64,000 nucleotides of DNA from Anaeramoeba ignava (GCA_028826165.1 JAPDFW010000057.1:248001-312000); one strand, 5' to 3'; counted from the stretch's first letter, positions 44,154 to 56,187 are shown. The notes: generated by a model not told the origin, from the sequence alone. A program made the numbers and translations.

Positions 44154-46690
44154 TTAAATCAAAAAAACAAAGAAAAAAATGAAAGAAAAAATGGATTGAA
44201 TGAGAAAATTTGCTTTTGAAGCATCAATTTTTTGGATTTGATATTGAATTTGAAAAACATCAGAAGAATTTTCACTGTTTGTTAAATTGATAAACAAAAT
44301 ATCAAAATCACCTTGAATTCCAACTCCACTTGTTATGACTTGAAAATTGGTTAATTGAGATTCAATTAGTGATTGAGTTCCTGAAAGAGTAATGTTTTGA
44401 GTCTGAGAAATTGATGCTGATTTCATTTCGAAAGAATTGAGTTGAAGATCAAGTTGCAAAGTTTGGTTATCAGGATTATTAATAACAAAATTGAGAATGA
44501 AACTACTTGATGAGAAAACAAATTTATTTTGTTGATTTTGGCAATTTGATGAGCATGTTGCATAAATTGAGGCTTGATCGTATTTGTTTTCAACGAAAAA
44601 TGATAAGGTTTTATTGAAGGAAACAAGATCATTTTTCACCATGAATTCCAGTTGCAAATCACCACTTAAATTGCCTTTAGGTTCAATTGAGATTTCAAAA
44701 GGACTTGCGCTATTGAGTGCACTTGAAGAACCTGAAGTGATTGTGTCACCAACAAAAATATTGCTTTCATTCACTTTGATTTGTGTTCCTGTCATTGGAT
44801 CTCCGATCCAAACAATCTCCCAATTTGAGTCAAGATTTCCTGATAGAGAGTCTTCGAAAATCAACTCAACTGATACAAATTCATCTTCTTTTAAATTAAC
44901 TGAATTATAAGTGAGATTTATGTTGGAATTGTTTAAATTCAGGTTGACCATATTGGATATTGAGTTGGAACTTGTGGATCGCAAAGTAAACAGAAAACTG
45001 GCAGTAAAATCACTATCGTTATTGGAGAAATCCATCAAGTACTTGAAATCAAGAGTTCCTGTTTGTGCGGGAGAGACTATATCGATGGGAACTCCGTTTT
45101 CAACTTGAGTTTCATTGTAAAAAAGTATACCATCAATAAGACCAACTGTAAAATTTGTAACTTGGAATCCAGATTGATCCTCGTAATTGAGAGTGAATGT
45201 AACATTTTGAATACTTGACATGTACAGATCGAATTCATTAGGGAAGAAGTTGGGGCCATCCACAGAAGAGTTTATAACTATGGCGAGGAAAGTGCCATTT
45301 TTTTCCCAAGTTGAATCATAATTAAGATCAAGAAAGAAAATATTATAATCAATTGTGCAGTTGATAGTTTCTCCTGGACTATTAGGTGTTTGTATCCCGA
45401 TAGTCGTCTCATTGATATCGAGAGTGTGAGGAAATGATATCAGTAGTGGTGGATCCCCTGCATAGATACTGCAACCAGCTCCATTACTTGAAGTGTTGAG
45501 TAGTTCTATTTGGTGAATAGAAGAATTTGTAAATGAATAAAGATCGTTGAAATCGAATGAATGATAATATCCTGAATTGTATGTTTTATTATTAGAAATT
45601 TGAGCACTCCAGCCTGGAATTCCAGCGAGATAATTATCTAATATTTCTGATGGTGTGAGGATTCTATCATAAGTTCCAACGTAATAAGCGTTGTGTTTCA
45701 TGATCAGCAAATCACAAGGAAAAAAATAATCAATTGTTGAATTGAGAGTAGTTGAACCAATATAAACAGAATTGAGATAAAGACTCTGATTTCCAGGTTG
45801 CCAATTGATTAAAAGATGTTTTGGAGTAGTTCCTATAATTCCACCGGGCATATATATCGATCCACTTTCTAATTGTGTTGATCCTGAATATACTTCAGTG
45901 TAAATTGAGTTTCCATTTGATTCAATTTGTGGATAAATGTGAACGTATGCTGGATCGCTTAAATCTCCAATTAATATTTTTGGGTTAACTCCTGAATTAG
46001 ATACCCATATTTCAATTGAAAATGTTGAATTTTCTTGATAATTGCTATTAAGGTATTGAGCTAGAGGTATTGAACTTTCTGTTACTGATATTCCTTTTTT
46101 GTTAAATATTAAATTAAATATTAAATTAAATATTAAATTAAATATTAAATTAAATATTAAATATTAAATTAAATATTAAAATAAATATTAAAATAAATAT
46201 TAAAATAAAAATTAAATATTAAATTAAATATTAAAATAAATATTAATATTAAATATTAAAATAAATATTAAATTAAATATTAAAATAAATATTAAATTAA
46301 ATATTAAATTAAATATTAAATTAAATATTATATTAAATATTAAATTAAATATTAAAATAAATATTAAATTAAATATTAAATTAAATATTTAAATAAATAT
46401 TAAATATTAAATATTAAATATTTAAATGAGAATAAATATAAGAATAGATCAAAAAAAGGGGAAAAAATAATACCAGCTGTAGTTTGAGAATTTGTAATAT
46501 AATTCCATAAAGGACCTTGAGCAAGTGCAGTTACATTAAATTCTGTATTACCAGATAAAATACAAGAAAGTTTAGAATTATATTGTCTTTGAAATGTATA
46601 AGCATAAGTTGCTGGTTTAACTCGTGAACAAAAAATCATTCCCATTATGGAAATTATTAATAAAATTTGTGATAAAATATTTTTTACCAT
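44154..46690 (-). CDS. Secreted, probably GPI-anchored LamG/concanavalin-like surface protein
   Basis: Two exons, 46690..46474 and 46093..44154, in phase across a 380-nt ATTAAAT-repeat intron; 718 residues. A signal peptide (ILSQILLIISIMGMIFC) leads into a lectin/LamG-like beta-sandwich: STFSIEIWV, HLLINWQPGNQSLYLN and NAYYVGTYDRILTPSEILDNY near residue 170. The following ~450 residues are Ser/Thr/Asn-rich with many N-x-S/T sites and beta-strand character but no family I recognise. The last residues, DASKAN followed by a 17-residue hydrophobic end (FLIQSIFSFIFFFVFLI) with no cytosolic tail, look like a GPI-attachment signal. It probably sits on the cell surface and binds glycans or other proteins. 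Its stop codon lies 24 bp from that of the convergent kleisin gene. Exon 1 is duplicated upstream. Confidence 0.75.
46094..46473 (-). repeat. AAATATTAAATT array in intron of LamG-like gene
   Basis: Tandem ATTAAATTAAAT and AAATATTAAAAT units with exact splice sites at both ends. Confidence 0.8.
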
Positions 46691-46735
46691 TTTTATCTTT
46701 GTTTTTATTGTTTTCTTTTTTTAAAAAAAATAGCA

Positions 46736-47112
46736 AAAAAAAAATGAATTTTGAAATAAATTTTGAAATAAATATTGAAATAAATTTTAAAAATAAATAT
46801 TAAAAATATTTATCAATAAATTTTAAAATAAATTTTTATAAATAAATTAAATTTTGAAATAAATATTGAAATAAATTTTAAATAATAAATTTTAAAATAA
46901 ATTTTAAAAATAAAAATAAAATAAATATTAAATTTTAAAAAATAAAATTTTTAAAATAAATATTAAATTGAAATAAATTTTGTAATAAATATTAAAATAA
47001 ATATTAGAATAAATTTTAAAATAAATTTTAAAATAAATATTAAATCGAGAATAAATTTTGATCAAAAAAAAAATAATAAATAAATTTTGAAATAAATTTT
47101 TGTAATAAATTT
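46736..47112. repeat. AAATTTTGAAATAAATATT spacer repeat
   Basis: Degenerate AAATAAATTTTGAAAT-type repeats between the real exon 1 and its duplicate. Confidence 0.7.
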
Positions 47113-47370
47113 TAAAGGACCTTGAGCAAGTGCAGTTACATTAAATTCTGTATTACCAGATAAAATACAAGAAAGTTTAGAATTATATTGTCTTTGAAAT
47201 GTATAAGCATAAGTTGCTGGTTTAACTCGTGAACAAAAAATCATTCCCATTATGGAAATTATTAATAAAATTTGTGATAAAATATTTTTTACCATTTTTA
47301 TCTTTGTTTTTATTGTTTTCTTTTTTTAAAAAAAATAGCAAAAAAAAAATGAATTTTGAAATAAATTTTG
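47113..47370 (-). pseudogene. Duplicate of exon 1 of the LamG-like gene
   Basis: A 258-bp exact copy of 46508-46765. It includes the start codon, the signal peptide and most of exon 1 plus the upstream flank, offset by 605 bp. It lacks the last 13 codons and the GTATTA donor, and runs into a repeat after QGPL, so it cannot be spliced like the original. It is either a very recent tandem duplication left as a 5' fragment or an assembly artefact. It could also carry a second copy of the promoter. Confidence 0.8.
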
Positions 47371-48260
47371 TAATAAATTTTGAAACAAATTTTGTAATAA
47401 ATTTTGAAACAAATTTTGTAATAAATTTTGAAATGGATTTTGAAATAAATTTTGAAATAAATTTTGAAATAAATTTTGTAATAAATATTGAAATAAATTT
47501 TGAAATAAATTTTGTAATAAATTTTGAAATAAATTTTGTAATAAATTTTGGAATAAATTTTGAAATAAATTTTGTAATAAATTTTGTAATAAATTTTGAA
47601 ATGGATTTTGAAATGGATTTTGAAATAAATTTTGGAATAAATTTTGTAATAAATTTTTAAATAAATTTTGTAATAAATTTTGAAATAAATTTTGTAATAA
47701 ATTTTGTAATAAATTTTGAAACAAATTTTGTAATAAATTTTGAAATAAATTTTGGAATAAATTTTGAATAAATTTTGTAATAAATATTGAAATAAATTTT
47801 GTAATAAATTTTAAATGAATTTTGAAATGGATTTTGAAATGGATTTTGTAATAAATTTTGTAATAAATTTTGAAATAAATATTATATTAAATTTTGAAAT
47901 AAATATTGTAATAAATTTTGAAATAAATTTTGTAATAAATTTTGAAATAAATTTTGTAATAAATTTTGTAATAAATTTTGAAATAAATTTTGAAATAAAT
48001 TTTGAAATAAATTTTGAAATAAATTTTGAAATAAATTGTAATAAATTTTGTAATAAATTTTGAAATAAATTTTAAATAAATTTTGTAATAAATTTTGTAA
48101 TAAATTTTAGAATAAATTTTGAAATAAATTTTAAAATAAATTTTGTAATAAATATTGTAATAAATTTTATAATAAATTTTGAAATAAATTTTGGAATAAA
48201 TTTTGAAATAAATTTTGGAATAAATTTTGAAATAAATTTTGAAATGGATTTTGTTTTTGA
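47345..48260. repeat. AAATTTTGAAAT/AAATTTTGTAAT 12-mer array
   Basis: About 900 bp of a 12-bp unit with G-A and G-T variants. Open frames in it on both strands (NFEINFVI, NLLQNLFQ) are repeat artefacts. The array reaches the 3' end of the TUG gene. Confidence 0.85.
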
Positions 48261-48281
48261 ATTTTGATTTGAAAATGGAAT

Positions 48282-50237
48282 TTAAAATCGGAAAAATTTT
48301 TGTAATTTTTCGCGAAGTTGATTATCATTTAAATTTTTCAAATTATTATTCTTTTTCTTTTTTGGTTTTTCAATTTCAATTCCATTTTCATTCTCTTTTT
48401 CAATTTCAATTTGATTTTCAATTTCAATTTCAATTTCAATTTCTTTTTCATTTTGATTTTCTTTTGGTAATTTTTTGAAATGAATTTCAGGAATTTCAAC
48501 ATTTTTTAAATCAGAATAATTTTCAATAATTTGATTTGAAATCAAACCAAGAGTTGGAACATTATTTGCACCAAAAGAAACATAAATACGAGAAGCAGGA
48601 GCTAAACGGAGTTCAACTAATGATTTGTTTTTCTCACCATAATATTTGTTTACTGGTGGAGAGGTATATAAATAAAAGAAAATATTCTTAAATTCTTGTC
48701 GAAAAATTTGATCTTTTAAAAAAATGGATAAATCTTGAAAAGTTTCAAAGGGTAAAAAACTTGCTTGGATTTGATATTGATCAGGAAAGAAAAAACGAAT
48801 CATAACTTCTGAAAATTTCATTGTTGATTCTTCTTCCATTTCTTTATTTATTGCTTTCTTTTTGGATTTTTGAAGTTGTTTTTCAAGTTGATGAAATTGT
48901 TCTTTAAAATCTTTTTTTGTTGGAATAAAAAATTCATCATCAAGTTCAAATTCTTCTGTTTCTGTTATTGTTTTAGGTTGAATCAGAACTATTTTTCGAT
49001 CAAATTTATTAATTAATTCTTGTTTTCTTTGTTTTTCTTCTTCTTCTTCTTTCTTCATTTTTTCAAGAAATTCCTTCATTTCTTTTTCTTCTTTTTCTCT
49101 TTGTTTTTCCTTTTCAAGTCTTGCTTTTTCTTCGTTTTCTTTTTCAATTTGTTCAATTTGTTGTTGAATTTGTTTTTCTTGTTCTAATAATCTTAAAGCA
49201 TTTTCGTTTTCAAGTCTTTGAGTTTCTTCAATTTGCATTTTGATTTTTTCGAGTCTTTCATTTTCATCTAGAAATTCATTTGAATTTTGATTTGAATTTT
49301 GATTTGAATTTTGATTTGAATTTTGATTTGAATTTTGATTTGAATTTTGATTTGAATTTTCATCTAGAAATTCATTTGAATTTTGATTTGAATTTTGATT
49401 TGAATTTTGATTTGAATTTTGATTTGAATTTTGATTTGAATTTTCATTTGAATTTTCATTTGATTTTTGATTTGATTTTTGATTTGATTTTTCATTTAAA
49501 TTTTCATTTGAATTTTGATTTGAATTTTGATTTGAATTTTGATTTGAATTTTGATTTGAATTTTGATTTGAATTTTGATTTAATTTTTCATTTGATTTTT
49601 CATTTAATTTTTCATTTGATTTTTCATTTGATTTTTCATTTGATTTTTCATTTAAATCTTCAATATTCAATTCATTTAATCTAAACCTCTTTTCTGCTTC
49701 TTCCAAAGTTATATCAGTTTTCTTAAACATTAATCTAAACATGAAATTTCCAGATGTAATACCAATACTCTTTAGTTGAGTTTTTCTCATTAAATCAGGT
49801 CCTTCAATGGGTTTGTTCATATATATAATAATAGGTTGATTCCATTTTTGTTCATTTTCATTTAAATCAAATTTTCGATGAAAAATATTATAATCCTTTT
49901 CGAATGAATAAAGAACTTCAAATAAAGTTTGAGTTGGAAAAAAATCCATAGAAACTCTTTTTGAATCAATTTGTAAAGCAATTTTAATTGACTTTTTTGT
50001 AGTTATTGATTTTTCGTCAATTATAAGTTCCAACTTTGCTTTATTTGGAATGTTTGTCATTTTAAAAGGAACACTAGAATCAATAATTTTGTCCTGATAT
50101 TTTAATTGGTATGATTGTTTTAAGTTGTTTTGTTTGCAAATCATATCAATTATTTTAGATAATGATTCATTTGCTGAAATTTCAATTTCGATTGAATTTT
50201 TAGGATTAATTTGAATAATTAATTGAGTTTTTTGCAT
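48282..50237 (-). CDS. ASPSCR1: TUG/ASPSCR1-like UBX-domain protein
   Basis: A single exon of 651 residues. The start at 50237 (MQKTQLIIQINP) is preferred: a longer open frame reaches 50339 but only through T-rich promoter sequence. The first ubiquitin-like domain matches TUG-UBL1 (NESLSKIIDMICKQNNL, YQLKYQDKIID, NIPNKAKLEL). A second ubiquitin-like region follows (SKRVSMDFFPTQTLFEVL to QLKSIGITSGNFMFRL). Then come N/S/Q/E/K repeats, a charged coiled coil (about residues 360-470), and a UBX domain near residues 500-590 (MIRFFFPDQYQIQASF, FLYTSPPVNKY-like loop, LAPASRIYVSF). TUG proteins bind the AAA ATPase p97/Cdc48 and control membrane-protein retention and traffic, including GLUT4 vesicles in animals. 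The tail is E/I/N-rich repeats and then basic. Confidence 0.88.
   Translation of the reverse strand: MQKTQLIIQINPKNSIEIEISANESLSKIIDMICKQNNLKQSYQLKYQDKIIDSSVPFKMTNIPNKAKLELIIDEKSITTKKSIKIALQIDSKRVSMDFFPTQTLFEVLYSFEKDYNIFHRKFDLNENEQKWNQPIIIYMNKPIEGPDLMRKTQLKSIGITSGNFMFRLMFKKTDITLEEAEKRFRLNELNIEDLNEKSNEKSNEKSNEKLNEKSNEKLNQNSNQNSNQNSNQNSNQNSNQNSNENLNEKSNQKSNQKSNENSNENSNQNSNQNSNQNSNQNSNQNSNEFLDENSNQNSNQNSNQNSNQNSNQNSNQNSNEFLDENERLEKIKMQIEETQRLENENALRLLEQEKQIQQQIEQIEKENEEKARLEKEKQREKEEKEMKEFLEKMKKEEEEEKQRKQELINKFDRKIVLIQPKTITETEEFELDDEFFIPTKKDFKEQFHQLEKQLQKSKKKAINKEMEEESTMKFSEVMIRFFFPDQYQIQASFLPFETFQDLSIFLKDQIFRQEFKNIFFYLYTSPPVNKYYGEKNKSLVELRLAPASRIYVSFGANNVPTLGLISNQIIENYSDLKNVEIPEIHFKKLPKENQNEKEIEIEIEIENQIEIEKENENGIEIEKPKKKKNNNLKNLNDNQLREKLQKFFRF
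49278..49675 (-). repeat. NSNQ/NEKS coding repeat in TUG
   Basis: An 18/12-bp tandem unit (AATTCAAATCAA and AAATCAAATGAA on the sense strand) coding QNSNQNSN and KSNEKSNE, kept in frame. Confidence 0.8.
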
Positions 50238-50360
50238 TTTTAAAAAAAAAAAATAAAACGGAAAAAATGAAAATGAAAAAATGAAAAAATGAAAATGATA
50301 AGTTCTTAATTTTATTTTTTTTTTAATTTTTTTTTTCATTTTTCATTTTTTTTTTTAAAA
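50238..50360. promoter_or_regulatory. 123-bp divergent promoter, TUG and BRAP2
   Basis: The space between the two start codons carries TCATTTTT-type motifs on both strands: five on the minus strand (50262-50297) and TTTTTTTCATTTTTCATTTT on the plus strand (50329-50350). This fits a shared divergent promoter; the function is inferred. Confidence 0.5.
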
Positions 50361-52385
50361 ATGTTTTCAATTCTTTTTGAAGTTTCTGATCAAACATTTC
50401 AAATAAATAGATCTTTAAATCAACAAATTGAAAAGTTTTCAAATGATTTTTTTGGGAATGGAAATGGAAATTCAATTAATTTATCTATAAAAACAACAGA
50501 AGAAGAAAATTCAAAAATAATAAGAAATTTAAAAAAAAGTAAAGAATTTTCAGTTGAAAAAATGAGTGAAAATCCTATTATTTCAATACCAAAAGGAACA
50601 ATAAGATTATTTCAAAAATTAAATGATGCAGATAAAGATACAAATCATTTAAATGAAGATTCAAGTCAAAATTTAAATGAAGATTCAAATAAAAATTTAA
50701 TTGAAGATTCAAGTCAACATTTAATTGAAGATTCAAATAAAAATTTAATTGAAGATTCAAGTCAACATTTAATTGAAGATTCAAGTCAAAATTTAATTGA
50801 AGATTCAAATAAAAATTTAATTGAAGATTCAAGTCAAAATTTAATTGAAGATTCAAATAAAAATTTAATTGAAGATTCAAATAAAAATTTAATTGAAGAT
50901 TCAAGTCAAAATTTAGTTGAAGATTCAAGTCAAAATTCAAGTGAAAATTCAAATCAACAAAAAGTTGTTTGTGTTCTTGGTATTCCTTCTAAATTTTCTC
51001 CTCAAAATTTTTTTAAGAAAATTTCAAATCATTTCTCAAATATTTCTAAAATTCGTATTTTGCAGTAGGAAAAAATTAAAATTCATTTAAAAAATTAAAA
51101 TTCATTTAAAAAATTAAAATAATTTATTAGAGATTCAAAAACTTATAGATACGTTGTTATTATTCGATTTAAAACAAGTGAATTTGCAAATTTGTTTATC
51201 ACTGAATTTAATGAAACAACTTTTGGATTGAATTTTAAGGAAAAAATGATTGCTATTCTAATTAGTAATGTTGGTTTTATTGATTCATCGTTAATTAAAT
51301 CTTCAACTTTATCTGTTGAACTTCCAACTTGTCCTGTTTGTTTTAGTAGATTGGATTCAAAAATAACAGGATTATCAAATCAAGAAGTAAATATTGGCAA
51401 TGAAGAATGGATTGGAAATGATTGTTTTGCTTGTCAGTATGGAATTGAACCAAATTAAAAAATTTACGTTTAAATTGAAAAAATCTCAAAAAAATTCTTT
51501 CAAAAAATAAAAATAAAAATAAAAATAAAAATAAAAAGATGCCTGAAAAATAACATTCCAATTCAATGCAGAGCATGTGGAAAAACAGAGAAATTATGGA
51601 TTTGTTTAATTTGTGGAGAAGTTGGATGCGGAAGATATATTGGAGCACATGCACAAGAACATTATGAAAAATCAGGACATTCATTTGCATTGGATATGGA
51701 ACTTCAAAGAATATGGAATTATAGAAATGATTGTTTTGTTCACAAAGCAAATGTGGAACAAAAAAATCGGAACAATTTGTTGCAAAAAAAAACCGCTTTT
51801 ATCCAAAATCATCCAAATGCAACAAATGAAGCACTTCTTTTATATGAATTTTATCAAAATGATGAAGATGATTTTTATTCGGCAAAATTGGCTAGTCGAA
51901 GTGAAGCTATTCAAACTGAATATAATCATGTTTTGACAATTCAATTAAAAACTCAACAAAAATTGTATGAAGAAGAACTTAATTCTTTCCGTCAAAAAAT
52001 TGAAAAGGAATATTTGGATTCGATTGACTTGTTAATGAAAGAAAATATCGAATTGGAAAACCAAGTTAATAGAATCGAGCAAGAAATCAAGAAAACAGAA
52101 GAAAATAAAACCACAATTTCAAAAGAAAATGATGTTTTAATTGAAAAGCAAAAAGAGTTTAATACTTTGAAAAAAAATAAAGAAACTGAGATGGAAAATT
52201 TGGTGATCCAAAAAAATAAAGAAATTCATGATTTAGAAGATCAAATTAAAGATATTAATTTTTTTATGAATACTCAACAAGAAGTCCAAAAAAGCAAAAA
52301 GAAAAATGAAATTCAATCAGGAAGTATTGTTGTTTCTGCTGTAAAAAAACAAAATAAGAGAAGGAATAATAGAAAAAAGAAATGA
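50361..52385 (+). CDS. BRAP: BRAP2-like protein (RRM-like, degenerate RING, ZnF-UBP, coiled coil)
   Basis: Three exons, 50361..51064, 51131..51436 and 51539..52385, in phase, giving 618 residues. Order: N-terminal region; a D/S/N/L-I-E repeat (about residues 95-195); the BRAP2 N-terminal domain VVCVLGIPSKFSPQNFF with RILQ|DSKTYRYVVIIRF; a RING-position segment LPTCPVCFSRLDSK to NDCFACQCLKNN; a ZnF-UBP finger (CRACGKTEKLWICLICG, then VGCGRYIGAHAQEHYEKSGH); and a long coiled coil ending in a basic tail (NKRRNNRKKK). BRAP2 binds ubiquitin, retains NLS-bearing proteins in the cytoplasm and acts on Ras-MAPK signalling. In the RING only the first and last Cys pairs remain, so E3 activity is doubtful. 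The exon 2 donor GTATGG was chosen because it restores frame and Cys spacing. Confidence 0.88.
50645..50955 (+). repeat. EDSSQNLI/EDSNKNLI coding repeat in BRAP2
   Basis: A 24-bp unit repeated about 12 times (GAAGATTCAAATAAAAATTTAATT and variants), keeping frame and giving an acidic N/S-rich linker. Confidence 0.85.
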
Positions 52386-52432
52386 ATAAAATTAAAAAAT
52401 TAAAAAATTAAACATTTTTCTTTTCTTTTTTT

Positions 52433-54212
52433 TTAATTTTGATTATTAAATTTGCTAATTAATAAATCAAATAAATTTGGATTTGTTTGATTTAATTGAA
52501 AATAATCAATTCCAATTTGAATTTCATCAATGATTTCTTGTGTAATTTGAATTTCATTTTTAATTTGATTTGAATAAATCCAATATTCAAATATTTGAAA
52601 TGATTTATTACTTAATTCACTATAATCTGTAACTTTATTGGATGTATCTTTTGTAACAGATAAAAACATTCCTCGATATAATTCACTTCTCATTATTAAT
52701 ATTAATTTAGGGAATTTATATTGTTTTTCTTTTCTTTCAATAATAAAATCTTTTTCATTTTCATTTTCATTTAAATAAATTCTTTTCATTGTTTCTTCAA
52801 TTTTTTCATTTAAATTTATAATTTCTTTAATTTCAGAATATAATTTTGGATTTATTTTGGAATTATTTGAATAAATCATTTCAAATATTTGATTTGATTC
52901 TTTAATTGATTTTTTTGAAATAATTTCTTGAAGTTTTTCAATTTCATTTTCATTTTGATTTTGATTTAATCTATATTTCAATATTAATTTATGAGCTTCA
53001 ATTATTTCTCCATTTTCTGTTTTAAATGAAATATCACAAAATTCTTTTCTTTAAATAGTTTTATCAAATCTTCTTCAAGATTAGAAGAAGAAAGAGTAGA
53101 ATAATAAAGAAATGAATCTCCATCACCACAATAAACATGATAATTAGAAATATCTTCATTAAATCTTAATTTAGAAAGTTCAATTTGAATTGGAATTAAT
53201 TGATCATTTTGTATCTTCAATTCCTAATTGGCCATATTCATTTATTCCAAATACTATTAATTTTGGATTGGAAGTTAAAATCAAAGTATGATCAAATCCA
53301 ACAGAAAATTCAATAATATCATCATTTTCAAATAAAGATGATTTGATTTCAGTAAATTCATAAGCATCTTCGTTTTGTCCAAGTCCATTATATGGATGAT
53401 ATCCACATGAATAAAGTTTTCTTTTTGGATTTTCATTTTCATCTTCGATCAACATTATTGAATGAGCACTTCCGTATTGAATATCAATTATTTTACATTT
53501 TGGAATATTTTCGGATTTTGGTTAATTTTTGGATTTTTGTTTCTTTTTTTCTTGATTCTCCTAATCCAAGTTGACTAGAATAATTATATCCACATCCAAA
53601 TAATTCTTGATTTGAATTTAAAAGAAAAACATGATTTGAATAAATTCCCGAAAATATTTTAGAAACATTTTTCATCATTAAAATTGGTTTTTCTGTTTTT
53701 TTGAAGTGTTTTAGAATCAAAACCAAGTTGACCATTTTCATTTGAGCCAAATCCATAAACATTTTGATTTGAAGTTAATAAATAAATTGAATGAGCTCCA
53801 GAAACAATATCTTGAATTATTCTATCATTTTTATCTTCAATTAATGATGAAATATTGATAAATTTATTTGGATTATTTGGATTAATATCATATCCTTTGG
53901 CAAATACATTTCCTTCTATTGTTAAAATAGCTACATTTTCAACACCAACAGTTACTTTTTGAATATTTTCTTCAATTTGGATTTTTGAGGATTTTGTTTT
54001 GAATTATTTTCATTTAAATATTCTATTGCTTTTCCATTTTTAAAAAGGAAAATTGTTGAATAATAACTTGATGAAATTTGTTTAATTTGTTTTTCATTTT
54101 CATTTTCATTTTCATTTTCAAATTTAAATTGAATTGGTTTTATTATTATTTCTGGTTCATTTTTTATAAGTTTTTGTTTTTCATTTAAACCAAAAAATAT
54201 AATTTCATTCAT
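52433..54212 (-). pseudogene. RCC1-BTB tandem copy 1, multiply frameshifted
   Basis: Homologous over its whole length to the two neighbouring copies, but broken into at least five open pieces on shifting frames: 54212..53952, 53762..53493, 53455..53204, 53220..53002 and 52981..52433, plus bridging sequence without its own start. RCC1 repeats are recognisable (LFGCGYNYSSQLGLGES, KLYSCGYHPYNGLG, VFGINEYGQLG), followed by the BTB part (FPKLILIMRSELYRGMF). Single-base changes sit in A/T runs, for example near 53979-53985. At the end a CAA codon in the N/Q tail has become TAA, so the KCLIF tail found in copies 2 and 3 lies untranslated beyond the stop (52408-52432). The amount of damage suggests a pseudogene, though consensus errors could explain part of it. 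Confidence 0.75.
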
Positions 54213-54254
54213 TTTTAAAAAAGAAAAAAAATGAAAAAATGAAAAATTAAAAAA

Positions 54255-56187
54255 TTAAAAAATTAAACATTTTTCTTTTCTTTTTTTTTGATTTTGATTT
54301 TGGATTTGATTTTGAATTTGATTTTGATTTTGATTTTGAATTTGATTTTGATTTTGGATTTGATTTTGATTTTGATTTTGAATTTGATTTTGATTTTGAT
54401 TTTGATTTTTAAATTTGCTAATTAATAAATCCAATAAATTTGGATTTGTTTGATTTAATTGAAAATAATCAATTCCAATTTTAATTTCATCAATTATTTC
54501 TTGTGTAATTTGAATTTCATCTTTAATTTGATTTGAATAAATCCAATATTCAAATATTTGAAATGATTTATTACTTAATTCACTATAATCTGTAACTTTA
54601 TTAGATTTATCTTCTGTTACAGATAAAAACATTCCTCGATATAATTCACTTCTCATTATTAATATTAATTTAGGAAATTTATATTGTTTTTCTTCTCTTT
54701 CAATTATAAAATCTTTTTCATTTTCATTTTCATTTTCATTTAAATAAATTCTTTTCATTGTTTCTTCAATTTTTTCATTTGAATTTATAATTTCTTTAAT
54801 TTCAGAATATAATTTTGGATTTATTTTAGAATTATTTGAATAAATCATTTCAAATATTTGATTTGATTCTTTAATTGATTTTTTTGAAATAATTTCTTGA
54901 AGTTTTTCATTTTCATTTTGATTTTGATTTAATCTATATTTCAATATTAATTTATGAGCTTCAATTATTTCTCCATTTTTCGGTTTTAAATGAAATATCA
55001 CAAAATTCTTTTCTTCGAAATAGTTTTATCAAATCTTCTTCAAGATTGGAAAAAGAAAGAGTAGAATAATAAATAAATGAATTTCGATATCCACAATAAA
55101 TATGATAATTAGAAATATCTTCATTAAATCTTAATTTAGAAAGTTCGATTTGAATTGGAATTAGTTGATAATTTATGTTATCTCCAGTTCCTAATTGGCC
55201 AAAAGAATTATCTCCAAATCCAATTAATTTTGGATTGGAAGTTAAAATCAAAGTATGATAAAATCCAACAGAAATATCAAGAATATCATCATTTTCAAAT
55301 AAAGATGATTTTATTTCAGTAAATTCATAACTATCTTGATTTTTGCCAAATCCATTACATTTATAATCTCCACATGAATAAAGTTTTCTTTTTGGATTTT
55401 GATTTTCATTTTCATTTTCATTTTCAATTAACATTATTGAATGAAAATTTCCACATTGAATATCAATTATTTTGCCTTTTGGAATATTTTGGATTTTGGT
55501 TAATTCTTTGGTTTTTATTTCTCTTATTGATTCTCCTAATCCAAGTTGACTAAATTGATTATATCCGCATCCAAATAATTCTTGATTTGAATTTAAAAGA
55601 AAAACATGAGATGAAGAATTTCCTGAAAATATTTTAGAAACATTTTTCATCATTAAAATTGGTTTTTGTGTTATTTTAAGTGTTTTAGAATCAAAACCAA
55701 GTTGACCATATTCATTTGAACCAATTCCATAAACATTTTGATTTGAAGTTAATAAATAAATTGAATGAGCTCCAGAAACAATATCTTGAATTATTCTATC
55801 ATTTTTATCTTCAATTAATGATGAAATATTGATAAATTTATTTGGATTATTTGGATTAATATATCTTCCTTTGGCAAATACATTTCCTTCTATTGTTAAA
55901 ATAGCTTCATTTTCAAAACCAACAGTTACTTTTTGAATATTTTCAATTTGGATTTTTTGAGGATTTTGTTTTGAATTATTTTCATTTAAATATTCTATTG
56001 CTTTTCCATTTTTAAAAAGGAAAATTGTTGAAAAATCGCTTGATGAAATTTGTTTAATTTGTTTTTCATTTTCATTTTCATTTTCATTTTCAAATTTAAA
56101 TTGAATTGGTTTTTTGATAACTGAATCAATTTTATATTTGATAAGTTTTGGATTTTCATTTAAACCAAAAAATAAACAATCATTCAT
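54255..56187 (-). CDS. RCC1-BTB protein, tandem copy 2 (one frameshift), CaaX tail
   Basis: The best-preserved copy: 56187..54961 encodes the RCC1 part and 55001..54255 the BTB part, separated by one extra A at plus 54975-54979 (CCATTTTTCGG where copy 3 has CCATTTTCGG). Restored in frame it would have about 640 residues. It starts MNDCLFFGLNENPKL; RCC1-type blades include YGIGSNEYGQLGFDSK, LFGCGYNQFSQLGLGES, LYSCGDYKCNGFGKNQ and GFGDNSFGQLGTGDN. The BTB region has CDISFKTE, EAHKLILKY, a helical insert and a second half FPKLILIMRSELYRGMF with FEYWIYSNQI. An N/Q/I tail ends KKRKEKCLIF, a basic stretch plus CaaX box. RCC1-BTB proteins often link a propeller to Cullin-3 ligases; the target here is unknown. 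It lies 42 bp from copy 1. Confidence 0.8.

Noticed and set aside
44423-45259. Plus- and minus-strand ORFs within the LamG-like gene (for example 44584-44910)
   Set aside because: Overlapping shadows with no recognisable motif; the 565-codon minus frame carries the domain and hydrophobic end.
47326-48063. NFEINFVI/NLLQNLFQ open frames on both strands
   Set aside because: Products of a 12-bp intergenic repeat with no start context or homology.
50238-50339. Upstream extension of TUG starting at 50339
   Set aside because: The extra residues are K/F-rich translation of the T-rich TCATTTTT promoter block; the ubiquitin-like fold starts right at the 50237 Met.
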